DNA of 64,000 nt from Xanthobacter aminoxidans (GCF_023571765.1 NZ_JAMJXC010000013.1:98865-162864), one strand, 5' to 3'. Shown: positions 1 through 8,636, numbered from the stretch's first letter. Notes: a model not told the origin generated them from the letters alone. Program-made: numbers and translations.

Positions 1-943
1 CGGCGGCGGCGAAGCCCTCCGCGTCGGTGCCGCCGTGGCTCTTGATAACGACGCCGTTGAGGCCGAGGAACACGCCGCCATTGGCCCGGCGCGGGTCCAT
101 CTTCTCCTTCAGCACGCGGAAGGCGTCGCGCGCGAAGAGATAGCCGATCCTGGCCCGCAGCGTCCGGCTCATGGCCGAGCGCAGGTAGGAGGCGAGCTGC
201 TTGGCCGTGCCCTCGGCGGTTTTGAGGGCGATGTTGCCGGAAAAGCCCTCGGTCACGACCACGTCCACCGTGCCGGCGCCGATGTCGTTGCCCTCGACGA
301 AGCCGTGATAGTTCACCGACACCCCCTCCTCCCGGAGGATGCGCGCGGCTTCCTTCACTTCCTCGACGCCCTTGATCTCCTCGACGCCCACGTTGAGGAG
401 GCCGACGGTCGGCTTCTCGATGTCGAACAGCACCCGCGCCATGGCCGAGCCCATGATCGCCATTTCGACGAGGCTCTTGGCGGTGGCACCGATGGAGGCG
501 CCCACGTCCAGCACCACAGTCTCGCCGCGCAACGTCGGCCAGATGGCGGCGATGGCGGGGCGGCTGATGCCCGGCATGGTACGCAGATTGAAATTGGCCA
601 TGGCCATCAGCGCGCCGGTGTTGCCGGCGGACACGGCAACGTCGGCCTCGTGGACCTTCACCGCGTCGATGGCCTTCCACATGGACGACTTGTAGCGGCC
701 CCGGCGCAGCGCCTGGCTCGGCTTGTCGTCCATGCCGACCACAACGTCGGTGTGGATGATGCGGGACGCGGCAGCGAGTTTGGGGTGGCTCTTCAGAACC
801 TCGCGGACCCGCGCCTCATCGCCATAGAGGAGGAAGCTTGTGTCGGGATGGCGCCCCAGCGAGATTTCCGCCCCGGCAAGGACCGTCTCGGGTCCATGGT
901 CGCCGCCCATGGCGTCGACGGCGATGCGGACGGGTACGGTCAT
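1..943 (-). CDS. plsX: Phosphate acyltransferase PlsX (3' end cut by window edge)
   Basis: Makes acyl-phosphate from acyl-ACP and phosphate, the first step of the PlsX/PlsY route to phosphatidic acid; a soluble, membrane-associated enzyme. About 314 codons are present of a family length near 350, so the C-terminus lies left of the window. The N-terminus reads [18 protein letters not shown], the hallmark PlsX start, followed by [13 protein letters not shown] and [13 protein letters not shown], both typical of the family. The ATG at 943 puts the conserved AVDAMGGD at residues 8-15. It lies 172 bases downstream of the DUF177 gene on the same strand, the usual alphaproteobacterial order before fabH. 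Confidence 0.95.
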   Translation of the reverse strand, partial: MTVPVRIAVDAMGGDHGPETVLAGAEISLGRHPDTSFLLYGDEARVREVLKSHPKLAAASRIIHTDVVVGMDDKPSQALRRGRYKSSMWKAIDAVKVHEADVAVSAGNTGALMAMANFNLRTMPGISRPAIAAIWPTLRGETVVLDVGASIGATAKSLVEMAIMGSAMARVLFDIEKPTVGLLNVGVEEIKGVEEVKEAARILREEGVSVNYHGFVEGNDIGAGTVDVVVTEGFSGNIALKTAEGTAKQLASYLRSAMSRTLRARIGYLFARDAFRVLKEKMDPRRANGGVFLGLNGVVIKSHGGTDAEGFAAA

Positions 944-1115
944 CTCCGGCGTAAATCCCTGCTTCGATCGAATGGCGGCGGGCTCTGCCCTGGCGGAAAA
1001 GGTGAGGGATCAGGAATCCCGGCAAGCATGTCCCGTCGTTACCGTCGCCGTTGCGGCGGGCGGACAATAGCGTGTCGCGGCGCCATCGCAACTGCTCCGG
1101 GGCGGCGAGGTGCGC

Positions 1116-1622
1116 TCACTCCTTGTCCTTCAGGCGGGAGAGTGCGGAGAAGGGCGAAATGGCGGGATCCTCCGCCGGCGGCTCGAACACCGCCCCGGGC
1201 TTGCGCGGGTAGGGATCAATGCCGAGGGCCAGGAACTCGCACACCAGCGCGCCCACATCGATCCGCCCGTCCACGATCTCGTCCGGCGGGTCGATCTCGT
1301 TCTCTTCGTCCTCTTCGGAGGGCTTGTAGGTGCCGGCGGGGGCGAAGTGGACGTCGATTTCCTCCTCGAGCGGCGCGTCGAACGCCTCCAGCGTCACCCC
1401 GCACGTCTGGCGGACAGTCGCCGTGAGTCGGCCCGAGACGCGCACGCCCTCCCTGCCCTCCGGCACAAGGTGAAGCGTCGCCAGAATCCCTTCGGCGTGG
1501 AGCACGCCCGCATAGCGCGCAAGCGCCGCCGTGGCGGCTGCATCGGGCGCGAGCTTCAGGTGAAGGCCGAGCGGCGGGAGGTCGGCGACGGAGATCATGT
1601 GGGAATAAGGAAGATCGCTCAT
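1116..1622 (-). CDS. DUF177 / YceD-family protein
   Basis: A 168-residue protein of the YceD (DUF177) family, linked in bacteria and plastids to 23S rRNA accumulation; the biochemical role is not settled. The central segment GRLTATVRQTCGVTLEAF matches the family core (a beta-strand followed by C-x-V-T-L-E), and the C-terminal half is acidic (EEDEENEIDPPDE), then has VCEFLALGIDPYPRKPG, which is also characteristic. Its start codon overlaps the stop of the upstream cytochrome chaperone gene by four bases (ATGA), so the two are translationally coupled, and plsX follows. In this order the three genes are common in Rhizobiales. Confidence 0.88.
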   Translation of the reverse strand: MSDLPYSHMISVADLPPLGLHLKLAPDAAATAALARYAGVLHAEGILATLHLVPEGREGVRVSGRLTATVRQTCGVTLEAFDAPLEEEIDVHFAPAGTYKPSEEDEENEIDPPDEIVDGRIDVGALVCEFLALGIDPYPRKPGAVFEPPAEDPAISPFSALSRLKDKE

Positions 1623-2182
1623 TGTCCCGCCTCCGGAGCAGGCCTGAGTTGGGGCGCCGGCAGCACCAGCACGCCGCGGGCGAAGGTTTCAAAGGGCGTT
1701 GCCGCAAGGCTGTCCGCAGCGGCACGAACGTAAGCCGCGAAGGGGGCTGCCGTGGGCACCGTCTCTTCCGTACCGAGAACATTGCGGGCGAGAGCTTGCG
1801 CCAGCAGCGCGTTGCCGCCGTCGGCCAGTGCGGTATCATATGCCGCAACACGGCCGTAAAAGGCCTCGCCGATCTTCTTCATCTTCTTCGGCACGGTGAG
1901 GTCGCCGACGCCCAGCTCACGCATGGTGCTGTCCATGTCGGCGGCGAAGGCGTCGAAAATCTCCTGCGACATAGCGCGCGCGGTGTCGTCGCCGTCCTTC
2001 AGGCGGTGGCACACGAGCACTGTGTGGAGCACCACCATCTCGAAGCGTCCCTCCAGCGTATCGGGAACGCCGAAGTCGGTGTAGAACTCCGCCCGCCGCG
2101 ACTGTGCCACGATCACGCCATACAGGCGCTCGATGGTCTCGCGGGACTTGGCACGCTTTGACGAGCGGAACAGGTTGAGCAT
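1619..2182 (-). CDS. Ubiquinol-cytochrome c chaperone family protein (CBP3-like)
   Basis: About 187 residues. Related to CBP3/UQCC1, which assists assembly of the cytochrome bc1 complex. The family core is visible in TIERLYGVIVAQSRR, EFYTDFGVPDTLEGRFEM and the pair FAADMDSTMRELGVGDLTV plus PKKMKKIGEAFYGR. The open frame extends to 2326, but the upstream part is low-complexity and arginine/proline-rich, so the ATG at 2182 (MLNLFRSSKRAK) is preferred because it fits the family N-terminus. It is divergent from bamE (122 bases apart) and overlaps DUF177 by four bases. Confidence 0.88.
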   Translation of the reverse strand: MLNLFRSSKRAKSRETIERLYGVIVAQSRRAEFYTDFGVPDTLEGRFEMVVLHTVLVCHRLKDGDDTARAMSQEIFDAFAADMDSTMRELGVGDLTVPKKMKKIGEAFYGRVAAYDTALADGGNALLAQALARNVLGTEETVPTAAPFAAYVRAAADSLAATPFETFARGVLVLPAPQLRPAPEAGQ

Positions 2183-2304
2183 TTCGGCTTCCGGGCCAAG
2201 GTCCGGCGAGGAGTTGAACGGGCAAGCGGCGTAACGCGCCCTCGCCCGCATGGCAAGGGGCGGTAGCCGAGGCGGCGCGCCGGGGCGCCGTTCACTGGAC
2301 AAAA

Positions 2305-2838
2305 ATGGGGATGCGTGTGGCGTCACGAGACAAGAGGCATGAACGCACGGGGAACGCGCCGACCACCAGGAACCGGAGGCTCGGCCTTGCGGGGACCGCC
2401 GCCCTCTTGCTCGCCGGGATGGCGCTCACAGGCTGCGACCAGGTGATCGTGAACGGCACGGGCGGCCAGCTCTCCGGCGTGGTTCGCACCTATCAGCGCG
2501 GCTACGTGCTGGCCGATGGCGCGCTGGATCAGATCCCGGTCGGATCGAGCCAGGAACAGGTGCTGCTGGTGCTCGGCACGCCGTCCACCGTCGCGACGCT
2601 GAACGGCGACGCCTTCTTCTACATCTCCCAGACCCAGCAGCGCGTCGCCTTCCTGAAGCCGGAGATCACCGAGCAGAAGGTGCTCGCGGTCTATTTCGAC
2701 AAGAACAAGCGCGTGACGCGCATCGCCCAGTACGGACTGAAGGACGGCAAGGTGTTCGACTTCGTGTCGCAGACCACGCCCACCAGCGGCGAGGAACTGA
2801 GCCTCATCCGCCAGATGATCGGCCTCATCACCTTCTGA
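2305..2838 (+). CDS. bamE: Outer membrane assembly lipoprotein BamE (SmpA/OmlA family)
   Basis: A 177-residue lipoprotein of the BAM complex, which inserts beta-barrel proteins into the outer membrane. A hydrophobic signal ends in the lipobox LTGC, with the lipidated cysteine at residue 44. The SmpA/OmlA domain follows (QIPVGSSQEQVLLVLGTPS, then FFYISQT and VLAVYFDKNKRVTRIAQYG), the BLIP-like fold. A second in-frame ATG lies at 2311, and the long pre-signal N-terminus makes either start possible. In alphaproteobacteria it typically sits divergent from the cytochrome bc1 chaperone gene, as here. Confidence 0.92.
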   Translation: MGMRVASRDKRHERTGNAPTTRNRRLGLAGTAALLLAGMALTGCDQVIVNGTGGQLSGVVRTYQRGYVLADGALDQIPVGSSQEQVLLVLGTPSTVATLNGDAFFYISQTQQRVAFLKPEITEQKVLAVYFDKNKRVTRIAQYGLKDGKVFDFVSQTTPTSGEELSLIRQMIGLITF

Positions 2839-2853
2839 TCGGGGATTTGGGCA

Positions 2854-2884
2854 GGCCCGCCGTGCGCATCGCGTGCGCCGGGCC
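2854..2884 (+). terminator. Hairpin after bamE
   Basis: Outer arms GGCCCG (2854-2859) and CGGGCC (2879-2884) enclose a second dyad GCGCA/TGCGC. It lies 16 bases after the bamE stop. There is no T-run, so it may be a factor-assisted terminator or an RNA-stabilising structure. Confidence 0.4.
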
Positions 2885-2984
2885 GTAACCTGCGCGGTAC
2901 TTGACCTGCGCCGCAAATGGCGCTCCCAAGGGCGGCGGGCCCCCCCCGCCCCTTCGCAACGCCCGGAGCGACGAGCCCCAACCG

Positions 2985-3773
2985 ATGGCTAGAACACTCG
3001 GACAGGACCTCGCTGCCGCGCTGCGCTTCTATTCCCGCCTGCCGCTGCCGGCGCGGGATGACACCGCCTTCGCGCCGCCCGACATCAACCGCATCGCCTA
3101 TGCGATCCCCATCGCCGGCGCTGTGCTCGGCCTGATCGGGGCGCTGGTCCTTATCCTCGCCATGGCCGTGAAGCTGCCGGCGTTCCTTGCCGCCGTGCTC
3201 GCGGTGACGGCGCTGGCGCTGGCCACCGGATGCTTCCACGAGGACGGGCTGGCCGACACCGCGGATGGGCTGGGCGGCGGCCGTGACCGTGCACACAAGC
3301 TCGCCATCATGCGCGACAGTCGCATCGGCACCTATGGCGGGACTGCGCTCCTGCTGGGGCTGCTGCTGCGGATCGGCGCGCTGGAGGCGCTCGCCATATC
3401 GGTCGGCCCGCTCCGCGCCGGCCTTGCCCTCATCGCCGGCGAAGCGGCCTCGCGTGCCGCCGGGGTGCTGCTCATCGCCGCTTTGCCCCCGGCCCGCACC
3501 GACGGCGCGGGCGCGTCCGTCGGCCGGCCCTCGGAAGCGGCGGCGCTGTCCTGTGCCCTGGTCGCCGCCCTCATCGTCTGCGTGCTGATGGTGGCGGCGT
3601 TCGGTATCGGCGCGGCCTTTGCCGGCCTGATCGGGCCTGTGCTGGCGCTGCTGGTGATGATGCGCCTGTCGAGCTGCCTCATCGGCGGGCAGACCGGCGA
3701 CGTGGCGGGCGCCACCCAGCAGGTGGCGGTGATTGTGTTCCTCCTCGGCGTGCTTATCTTCGGCGGACGGTAG
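2985..3773 (+). CDS. cobS: Adenosylcobinamide-GDP ribazoletransferase (cobalamin synthase)
   Basis: Joins adenosylcobinamide-GDP with alpha-ribazole (phosphate) in the last steps of B12 assembly; an integral inner-membrane enzyme. About 262 residues. Diagnostic motifs are LRFYSRLPLP near the N-terminus, ATGCFHEDGLADTADGLGGG and KLAIMRDSRIGTYG, followed by several hydrophobic helices. The frame is open from 2901, but the ATG at 2985 (MARTLGQDLAAALRFYSRLP) fits the family; the earlier part is proline-rich. DUF1289 follows 60 bases downstream, a pairing common in Rhizobiales. No cobalamin riboswitch is visible upstream of this gene, unlike three other loci here. Confidence 0.94.
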   Translation: MARTLGQDLAAALRFYSRLPLPARDDTAFAPPDINRIAYAIPIAGAVLGLIGALVLILAMAVKLPAFLAAVLAVTALALATGCFHEDGLADTADGLGGGRDRAHKLAIMRDSRIGTYGGTALLLGLLLRIGALEALAISVGPLRAGLALIAGEAASRAAGVLLIAALPPARTDGAGASVGRPSEAAALSCALVAALIVCVLMVAAFGIGAAFAGLIGPVLALLVMMRLSSCLIGGQTGDVAGATQQVAVIVFLLGVLIFGGR

Positions 3774-3833
3774 GCGAGCGGCGATTCCCGCCCCGCCTCA
3801 GCCGGAAGGAGCCGAGGGCCCGCCCGCGCAGCC

Positions 3834-4070
3834 ATGACCGAGCCGTCAGAAACCCGGACCGTTTCCCGCACCGGCACCATCGTCACGCCCTGCATCAAGG
3901 TGTGTGCGGTGGAGCCCTTGAGCGGGCTGTGCATCGGCTGCGGGCGGACGCTGCGCGAGATCGGCGGCTGGGCCTCCTTCTCCCCGGATGCGCGCGACCG
4001 GATCATGGCCGTCCTCCCCGACCGTCTGGCGCGTCTCCGGCAGACGGCGCCGGACGCCTTCATGGAATAG
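3834..4070 (+). CDS. DUF1289 small cysteine protein
   Basis: A 78-residue protein with four conserved cysteines (C20, C24, C33, C36) in TPCIKVCAVEPLSGLCIGCG, the signature of DUF1289. The rest (REIGGWASFSPDARDRIMAVLPDRL) also matches the family. The cysteine pattern suggests zinc or Fe-S binding, but the function is unknown. It lies between cobS and the aspartic protease gene, with six bases to the latter, so it is probably co-transcribed with both. Confidence 0.9.
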   Translation: MTEPSETRTVSRTGTIVTPCIKVCAVEPLSGLCIGCGRTLREIGGWASFSPDARDRIMAVLPDRLARLRQTAPDAFME

Positions 4071-4076
4071 GCCGCC

Positions 4077-4793
4077 ATGCGCAGCGACCGTCTCCTCTGG
4101 CTCCTCCTGATCGGCCTGTTCGCCGGCGGCGTCATCCTCGCGGTGAACCACGAGCAGGGCGAAGTGGCGGGCATCGACATCAACAAGTTCGGTGCGCTGG
4201 TGGGTCAGCTTTCCATCGCCGTGTTCGTCGGCGCGGCGGCGTGGTCCATCATTCGCGGCCGGATCGCCGAATCGCTCATGGCCGCCGCCTTCTGGCTGGT
4301 GCTCGCGGTGCTGCTGGCCCTCGGCTACACCTATCGTGACCCCCTCGCCCAGGTCGGCCGCAAGGTGCTGGCCGAGGTCGCGCCGGGCTATGCGGTCAAT
4401 CTCGCGCAGACCGGCACGAGCATCGTGGAGGTGACGCGCGGCGCGGGTGGCGACTTCGCGGTGCGCGCCGGCATCAACGGCTCCGGGGTGAGCATGCTGG
4501 TCGACACCGGAGCCTCCTCCGTCGTGCTGACCCACGAGGCGGCGCAGGCGGTGGGCCTGCCGGTGGATTTCCTGAAGTACGACGTGCCCGTCGACACCGC
4601 CGCCGGCCGGACGCGCGCCGCCGCCGTGGTGCTGGACACCATGACCATCGGCAGCATCGTCGAACGGCATGTGCCCGCCCTCGTCTCTCCCGCCGGCGCA
4701 TTGCGCACCAGCCTCCTCGGCATGAGCTTCCTGTCGCGGCTGGACGCCTTCGAGTTCCGCGGCGACAAGCTCGTCATGCGTGGCGGAAAATGA
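4077..4793 (+). CDS. Membrane-anchored retropepsin-like aspartic protease (TIGR02281 family)
   Basis: A 238-residue protein. Three hydrophobic segments (about residues 5-22, 43-58 and 66-84) form an N-terminal membrane region, followed by a periplasmic single-lobe aspartic protease domain. The catalytic motif is VDTGASSVVLT with Asp143, and the domain closes with SLLGMSFLSRLDAFEF, typical of clan AA. Such proteins would act as homodimers; the substrate is unknown. It starts six bases after DUF1289. Confidence 0.88.
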   Translation: MRSDRLLWLLLIGLFAGGVILAVNHEQGEVAGIDINKFGALVGQLSIAVFVGAAAWSIIRGRIAESLMAAAFWLVLAVLLALGYTYRDPLAQVGRKVLAEVAPGYAVNLAQTGTSIVEVTRGAGGDFAVRAGINGSGVSMLVDTGASSVVLTHEAAQAVGLPVDFLKYDVPVDTAAGRTRAAAVVLDTMTIGSIVERHVPALVSPAGALRTSLLGMSFLSRLDAFEFRGDKLVMRGGK

Positions 4794-4860
4794 TTGTATT
4801 TCCGCCTCCTGCTCGTCTCGGTTAGGGTCGCGCGTTCTCATACCTGAACGGCGAAGTTTG

Positions 4861-5772
4861 ATGCGCGTGCCCACAGCGACCGATCTCCAGAAGGAACGGG
4901 CGATCCTGTTCGCCATCCTTCTCGATTTCAGCGTTTTCGTGCCCTACCTCATCACCGTGTCGCGGATCGGTTCGCTGGCCATGCTGGCGGAACTGCTGCG
5001 CGGCGGCCTGCTGCTTCTGGTGGAAGGCCTCGCGCTGGTGACGCTGCGCGCCGCCCATCGCGGCCGCATGTATTTCTACGATTTCGGCATCGGCAAGCTC
5101 GAGCGCATGTTCGCGGCCGCCATCGGCGTGCTGCTGCTGCTCGCGGCGGTGTTCATCCTCATCAAGGTGATGGATTCGACCGAATCCGAGCCGCTGCCGC
5201 CATTCTGGGTGGCCGCCGCCCTGGGGCTTGTCGTCTACAACCTGTTCACGAATCTGGCGCCGCTGGTTCCGCTGTGGCGGGCGACGCGCGCGGGCACCTC
5301 CATCATCGTGCTCAGCCAGTTCCGCGCCCGCATCGCCAAGGCGGTCGCCTCGGTGACGGTGGTGGTGTGCGTCGCCCTTGACGTGCTGCTGCCGCATACC
5401 GAGGTGGGGCTGGCCGCCGACGATATCGGCGGGCTTATCGGCGCCGCCTTCATGCTGGTCATCGGCGGCGCCATGATCTCGGAAGCCCTGCCGGACCTTC
5501 TCGACCGGGCGCTGGCCGAGCCGCTCCAGATGAAGGTCAACGCCGCGCTCGCCGCCTACTTCGATCGCTATGAGCAGCTCATCGGCGTTCGGACCCGCAA
5601 GTCCGGCAATGTCGCCCATGTGGAGATCACGGTGGGCTTCGCGCCCGGGCGCACCATCGCCGATGTCAGCTCGGTGACGCAGGGCCTGCGCCAGACACTC
5701 ACCGCCGCCATACCCGACGCCGACGTGGTGGTCATCGCCGCGCCCTACGATCCGGACGCGCGACCGGCTTAG
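4861..5772 (+). CDS. CDF-type cation transporter homologue with degenerate metal site
   Basis: A 303-residue polytopic membrane protein resembling cation diffusion facilitators: six hydrophobic segments, a YDFGIGKLERM motif at the place of the CDF Y-G-H-G-K-x-E, and a C-terminal cytoplasmic ferredoxin-like domain (VEITVGFAPGRTIADV). The usual ligands in helix 2 (L-A-D-x-x-H-x-x-x-D) read LAELLRGGLLLLVEG, and helix 5 lacks the H/D-x-x-x-D pair, so the canonical transport site is missing. The ATG at 4861 is chosen over the open-frame start at 4780, which would overlap the protease gene. Zinc or manganese efflux should not be assumed. Confidence 0.75.
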   Translation: MRVPTATDLQKERAILFAILLDFSVFVPYLITVSRIGSLAMLAELLRGGLLLLVEGLALVTLRAAHRGRMYFYDFGIGKLERMFAAAIGVLLLLAAVFILIKVMDSTESEPLPPFWVAAALGLVVYNLFTNLAPLVPLWRATRAGTSIIVLSQFRARIAKAVASVTVVVCVALDVLLPHTEVGLAADDIGGLIGAAFMLVIGGAMISEALPDLLDRALAEPLQMKVNAALAAYFDRYEQLIGVRTRKSGNVAHVEITVGFAPGRTIADVSSVTQGLRQTLTAAIPDADVVVIAAPYDPDARPA

Positions 5773-5831
5773 AGCATATGCATTCTCTTCACGCGAACCG
5801 GCATCCACTTCGCTTGAAAGTGCTTCAGAGC
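5771..5831. repeat. Rhizobial-type short palindromic repeat
   Basis: An imperfect dyad flanked by AGAGC at both ends. The inner arms are TTCACGCGAA (5788-5797) and TTCGCTTGAA (5809-5818), one mismatch, around CCGGCATCCAC. The sequence recalls the short extragenic palindromes scattered in many Rhizobiales genomes. It lies between two convergent genes and overlaps the end of the aldo/keto reductase gene, where it could also act as a terminator or mRNA stabiliser. Confidence 0.6.
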
Positions 5832-6661
5832 ATCTCCAGCCCCACCTTGCGGCGCGGCGGGGGGAAGGCCTTGTCGATGGCGGCGAGGTCTTCGGCGTCC
5901 AGCACCAGATCGCGCGCGGCGGCATTCATCTCCACATGCTCGATGCGGCTCGCCTTGGGGATGGCGATGACATCCCCGCTGCGCATCACCCAGGCGAGCG
6001 CCACCTGGAACGGGTCCACGCCGTGCTTCTTCGCCACGGCGCCCAGCGCCCCGCCGCGCGGCAGGCGGGCCTGCTCGATGGGGCTGTAGGCCATGACCGG
6101 GATGCGCGCGGCGCGCAGCTCCGGGAACAGGTCGAATTCCGGCCCGCGGCGGCCCGGATTGTAGAGCACCTGATTGGCGGCGCAGGCAGTGCCACCCTTG
6201 GTCGAGAGCAGTTCCTCCATGTCGTCCGTGTCGAGGTTGCTCACGCCCCAGAGGCGGATCTTGCCCGCCTTCTGGAGCGCTTCGAAGCCGGCGATGGTCT
6301 CGGACAGGGGATGGTTGCCACGCCAGTGGAGGAGATAGAGGTCGATCACGTCGGTCTTCATCCGCTTCAGGCTGCGCTCGCAGGCGGCGGCGACGCCGGT
6401 CCGGCTGGCGTTGTGCGGGTAGACCTTGCTGACGAGGAACACCTCGTCCCGACGCCCGGCGATGGCCTCCCCCACCACCTCTTCGGCACCGCCGTCGGCA
6501 TACATTTCCGCCGTATCGATGAGCGTGAGGCCGAGGTCGATGCCGCGCTGCAAGGCCTTCGCCTCGGCGGAGCGGGCGGTGGAACGCTCGCCCATGTACC
6601 AGGTGCCCTGGCCGAGGGCGGGCACCGTCTCGCCATTGGGAAGGGTCACGGTCTTGGTCAT
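5825..6661 (-). CDS. Aldo/keto reductase
   Basis: A 278-residue NADPH-dependent oxidoreductase of the AKR superfamily (TIM barrel). The tetrad is intact: Asp49 and Tyr54 in LIDTAEMYADG, Lys79 in FLVSKVYP and His112 in LYLLHW. GKIRLWGVSN and the C-terminal VIAIPKASRIEHVEMN (cofactor phosphate pocket) support the call. The frame is open upstream to 7147, but only the ATG at 6661 (MTKTVTLPNGETVPALGQGT) fits the family. The substrate cannot be told from sequence. The stop lies inside the palindromic repeat at 5771-5831. Confidence 0.92.
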   Translation of the reverse strand: MTKTVTLPNGETVPALGQGTWYMGERSTARSAEAKALQRGIDLGLTLIDTAEMYADGGAEEVVGEAIAGRRDEVFLVSKVYPHNASRTGVAAACERSLKRMKTDVIDLYLLHWRGNHPLSETIAGFEALQKAGKIRLWGVSNLDTDDMEELLSTKGGTACAANQVLYNPGRRGPEFDLFPELRAARIPVMAYSPIEQARLPRGGALGAVAKKHGVDPFQVALAWVMRSGDVIAIPKASRIEHVEMNAAARDLVLDAEDLAAIDKAFPPPRRKVGLEML

Positions 6662-6808
6662 GGGCGGTTCCTCGGGCTTCGTTCCGCTGGCTGGTCGCGG
6701 GCGACCATAACGGCTGCTTCGGGCAGGTCCAGAGCCGGCCTGCGGCAGGGAGACGCTGCGTAGATTCACGCGCTTGACCCCTTCTGCCGCGTTGCACACA
6801 AGCGGAGC

Positions 6809-7186
6809 ATGGGCATCGGGTTGGGATTCAAGGGCTTGCGGGTAGCGGCTGCCGCACTTTTCGTGCTGGCGCAGCTGACGCTCGGGTTCGCCCATCAGCC
6901 TGTCGCCCTGCCCTCCTCCGAGGCTCCCGTCGATCTTGCGGCCTATGCGCTGCCGGACGGCACGCTGCCGGACCTCTGCCTCAATGGCGCAGACGCCGGA
7001 ACGGTTCTCAAGGCCCATCCCTGCGACGCCTGCGTGCTGACCTCGGCGCCCGGCCTTGCCGTGGCGCCGCAACCCGCGCTCGCGGCGCCCGATGGCCGGC
7101 GCATCGCGCACCTCCCCGTGGGCTGCGAACGCCAGCCGGCCGAGCAAGCCCGCGGCGCCCAGGCGCGTGGCCCTCCTGTGACGTGA
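6809..7186 (+). CDS. Small secreted protein, DUF2946-like
   Basis: A 125-residue protein with an N-terminal signal (residues about 8-28, ending LGFAHQ) and a short C-x-x-C motif (HPCDACVLTSAPGL) that resembles DUF2946 proteins. A GCGGAG stretch before the ATG at 6809 can serve as a ribosome site. Members of this group often lie near copper-handling genes, and a second such protein lies at 9627-10076. The function is not known; the C-terminal third is low-complexity and may not be conserved. Confidence 0.6.
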   Translation: MGIGLGFKGLRVAAAALFVLAQLTLGFAHQPVALPSSEAPVDLAAYALPDGTLPDLCLNGADAGTVLKAHPCDACVLTSAPGLAVAPQPALAAPDGRRIAHLPVGCERQPAEQARGAQARGPPVT

Positions 7187-7263
7187 CCCAAAGTTGAACC
7201 GGCGCGGGAGCCTCCCGACGCCTCCGGTCCCTGCCGCCCATGCGGCCCTTCGGGTTTTCGTTC

Positions 7264-7833
7264 ATGTCAGACACGCAATCTCACGCGTCTTCGGAGGCGC
7301 TCGCGCGCGCCCGCGCCGCCATGTCGGCGGAATTCGGCACCGTCACCCGCACCGCGTTCGATCCGGCGCGCCGCGCGCCGCGGCGGCTCTATCACACCAA
7401 CGGCTTCAACCCGCCCCGCCCTATCGAGGCGGCGGCTCGGCGTGGCTGGTCCCGGCGTTGCCCGGCCTGCGGCGAAGGTGCCCTGTTCGGGCGCTGGATG
7501 CAGGTTTCGGAAGCCTGCACGCACTGCGGCGAGGCGCTGGGCCATGCCCGCGTCACCAACGCCGTGCCGGTCCTCGCAATCCCTCTTGCGCTGCTGGCCG
7601 GATCGCTGGTGGGCGGCATTCTGGAGCTTATCAGCGAGCTCCCGCTGGCGCTCGAGCTTGCGGCCAGCGAACTGGTGGCGGTGGCGGCCGCCTTCCATGT
7701 GCTGCCCCGCGCCAAGGGCCTCGCCGTCGGCCTTGCCTGGGCGAACCATGTGGGCGGCTTCGATCCGCTCCTCCATCTGGTGCCGGACCCGGAAGCCCCA
7801 GCCGCGCTGCCCCCGCCCGTCGAGGCTCCCTGA
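7264..7833 (+). CDS. DUF983 family membrane protein
   Basis: About 189 residues. The zinc-ribbon-like motif RRCPACGEGALFGRWMQV...ACTHCGEAL (two CxxC pairs about 20 residues apart) is the DUF983 signature. It is followed by two hydrophobic segments (VLAIPLALLAGSLVGGILEL and LALELAASELVAVAAAFHVL). The acidic D-D-A-P-P typical after the second CxxC is replaced by VTNAVPV. The ATG at 7264 is chosen; another in-frame ATG lies at 7240 and neither has a clear ribosome site. Function unknown. Confidence 0.75.
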   Translation: MSDTQSHASSEALARARAAMSAEFGTVTRTAFDPARRAPRRLYHTNGFNPPRPIEAAARRGWSRRCPACGEGALFGRWMQVSEACTHCGEALGHARVTNAVPVLAIPLALLAGSLVGGILELISELPLALELAASELVAVAAAFHVLPRAKGLAVGLAWANHVGGFDPLLHLVPDPEAPAALPPPVEAP

Positions 7834-7837
7834 AACG

Positions 7838-7870
7838 CAGAACGCCGGCGGGAGCACCGCCGGCGTTCTG
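7838..7870. terminator. Strong bidirectional hairpin between convergent genes
   Basis: A perfect 14-bp stem (7838-7851 with 7857-7870) and a five-base loop GAGCA lie between the DUF983 stop and the CbiM stop. T-rich flanks are short (GTTAT on the right), so it is a likely shared terminator for the two convergent genes. Confidence 0.7.
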
Positions 7871-7897
7871 TTATCCGAGGGTTGCTTGCGGGCGCGA

Positions 7898-8581
7898 TCA
7901 GGCCGCGTCGTAGAGCCGGCGCTCCAGCAGCGGGTTGCCGCCCTTGAAGGCGCCATGCAGCGCCTTCGCGGCCGCAAGCACCGCAAGGTCCACCAGCGGC
8001 TCGACGATGATGACGAGCATGTAGGCGCCCCCGAAGGTCGCCACCGAGGCGATGTTCTCGGAGGCGAAGCCCTGGCCGTAGACCGCCCAGAACGCCACCC
8101 AGCCGACGATGCCGGCCTGATAGGTGGTGGAGAGCGCGAGCGCCTGCCCGTACTTCAGCTCCACATAGGGCGTGCCCGGCGCCACGATGCGGCGCGCGAC
8201 GGCGGCGACGCCGAACAGCGGCACCAGCAGGGTCGTCACGTTCATCCCGTACTGGGGCAGGTCGAACGGCGCGAAGAACAGGCCCTGGACGAGCAGGCCG
8301 AAGGCGAGGCCGAGGGCCGCCGGAGCCGCGCCGAACATCAGGAACAGGGTCGAGCCGAGAATGAGGTGCACTTCCGAGACGCCCACCGGATAGTGCGGCA
8401 GCACCTCGAAAAAGCTGAACACGAGAGCGGTGGTGGCGAGGGTGCGGCCCGCCAGCGAAAGGAAGCCGCGCTCGCGCACCGCCTCATAGGCAAGCTTCAG
8501 GGCGTAGCCGCCGGCGGCGGCCGCCGTGACATAGCTGAGGCCGATCTTGGCCCCGTCCACGAGTCCGGGTTCGATATGCAT
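7898..8581 (-). CDS. CbiM-type energy-coupling factor permease (cobalt or corrinoid-linked)
   Basis: A 227-residue integral membrane protein with about six hydrophobic segments. The N-terminus is M-H-I, as in CbiM/NikM, where Met1 and His2 help bind the metal; this decides the start at 8581. A second conserved His is in GVSEVHLILG. The cobalamin riboswitch just upstream ties it to B12 or cobalt supply. CbiN, CbiQ and CbiO partners are not nearby, so it is an orphan: it may use ECF components encoded elsewhere or work alone. Cobalt import is the family expectation. Confidence 0.75.
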   Translation of the reverse strand: MHIEPGLVDGAKIGLSYVTAAAAGGYALKLAYEAVRERGFLSLAGRTLATTALVFSFFEVLPHYPVGVSEVHLILGSTLFLMFGAAPAALGLAFGLLVQGLFFAPFDLPQYGMNVTTLLVPLFGVAAVARRIVAPGTPYVELKYGQALALSTTYQAGIVGWVAFWAVYGQGFASENIASVATFGGAYMLVIIVEPLVDLAVLAAAKALHGAFKGGNPLLERRLYDAA

Positions 8582-8636
8582 GCTGGTCTCCGTTGCCGTC
8601 TCACCCGACGGCCCGAGGGTTATCATCATGCGATCG

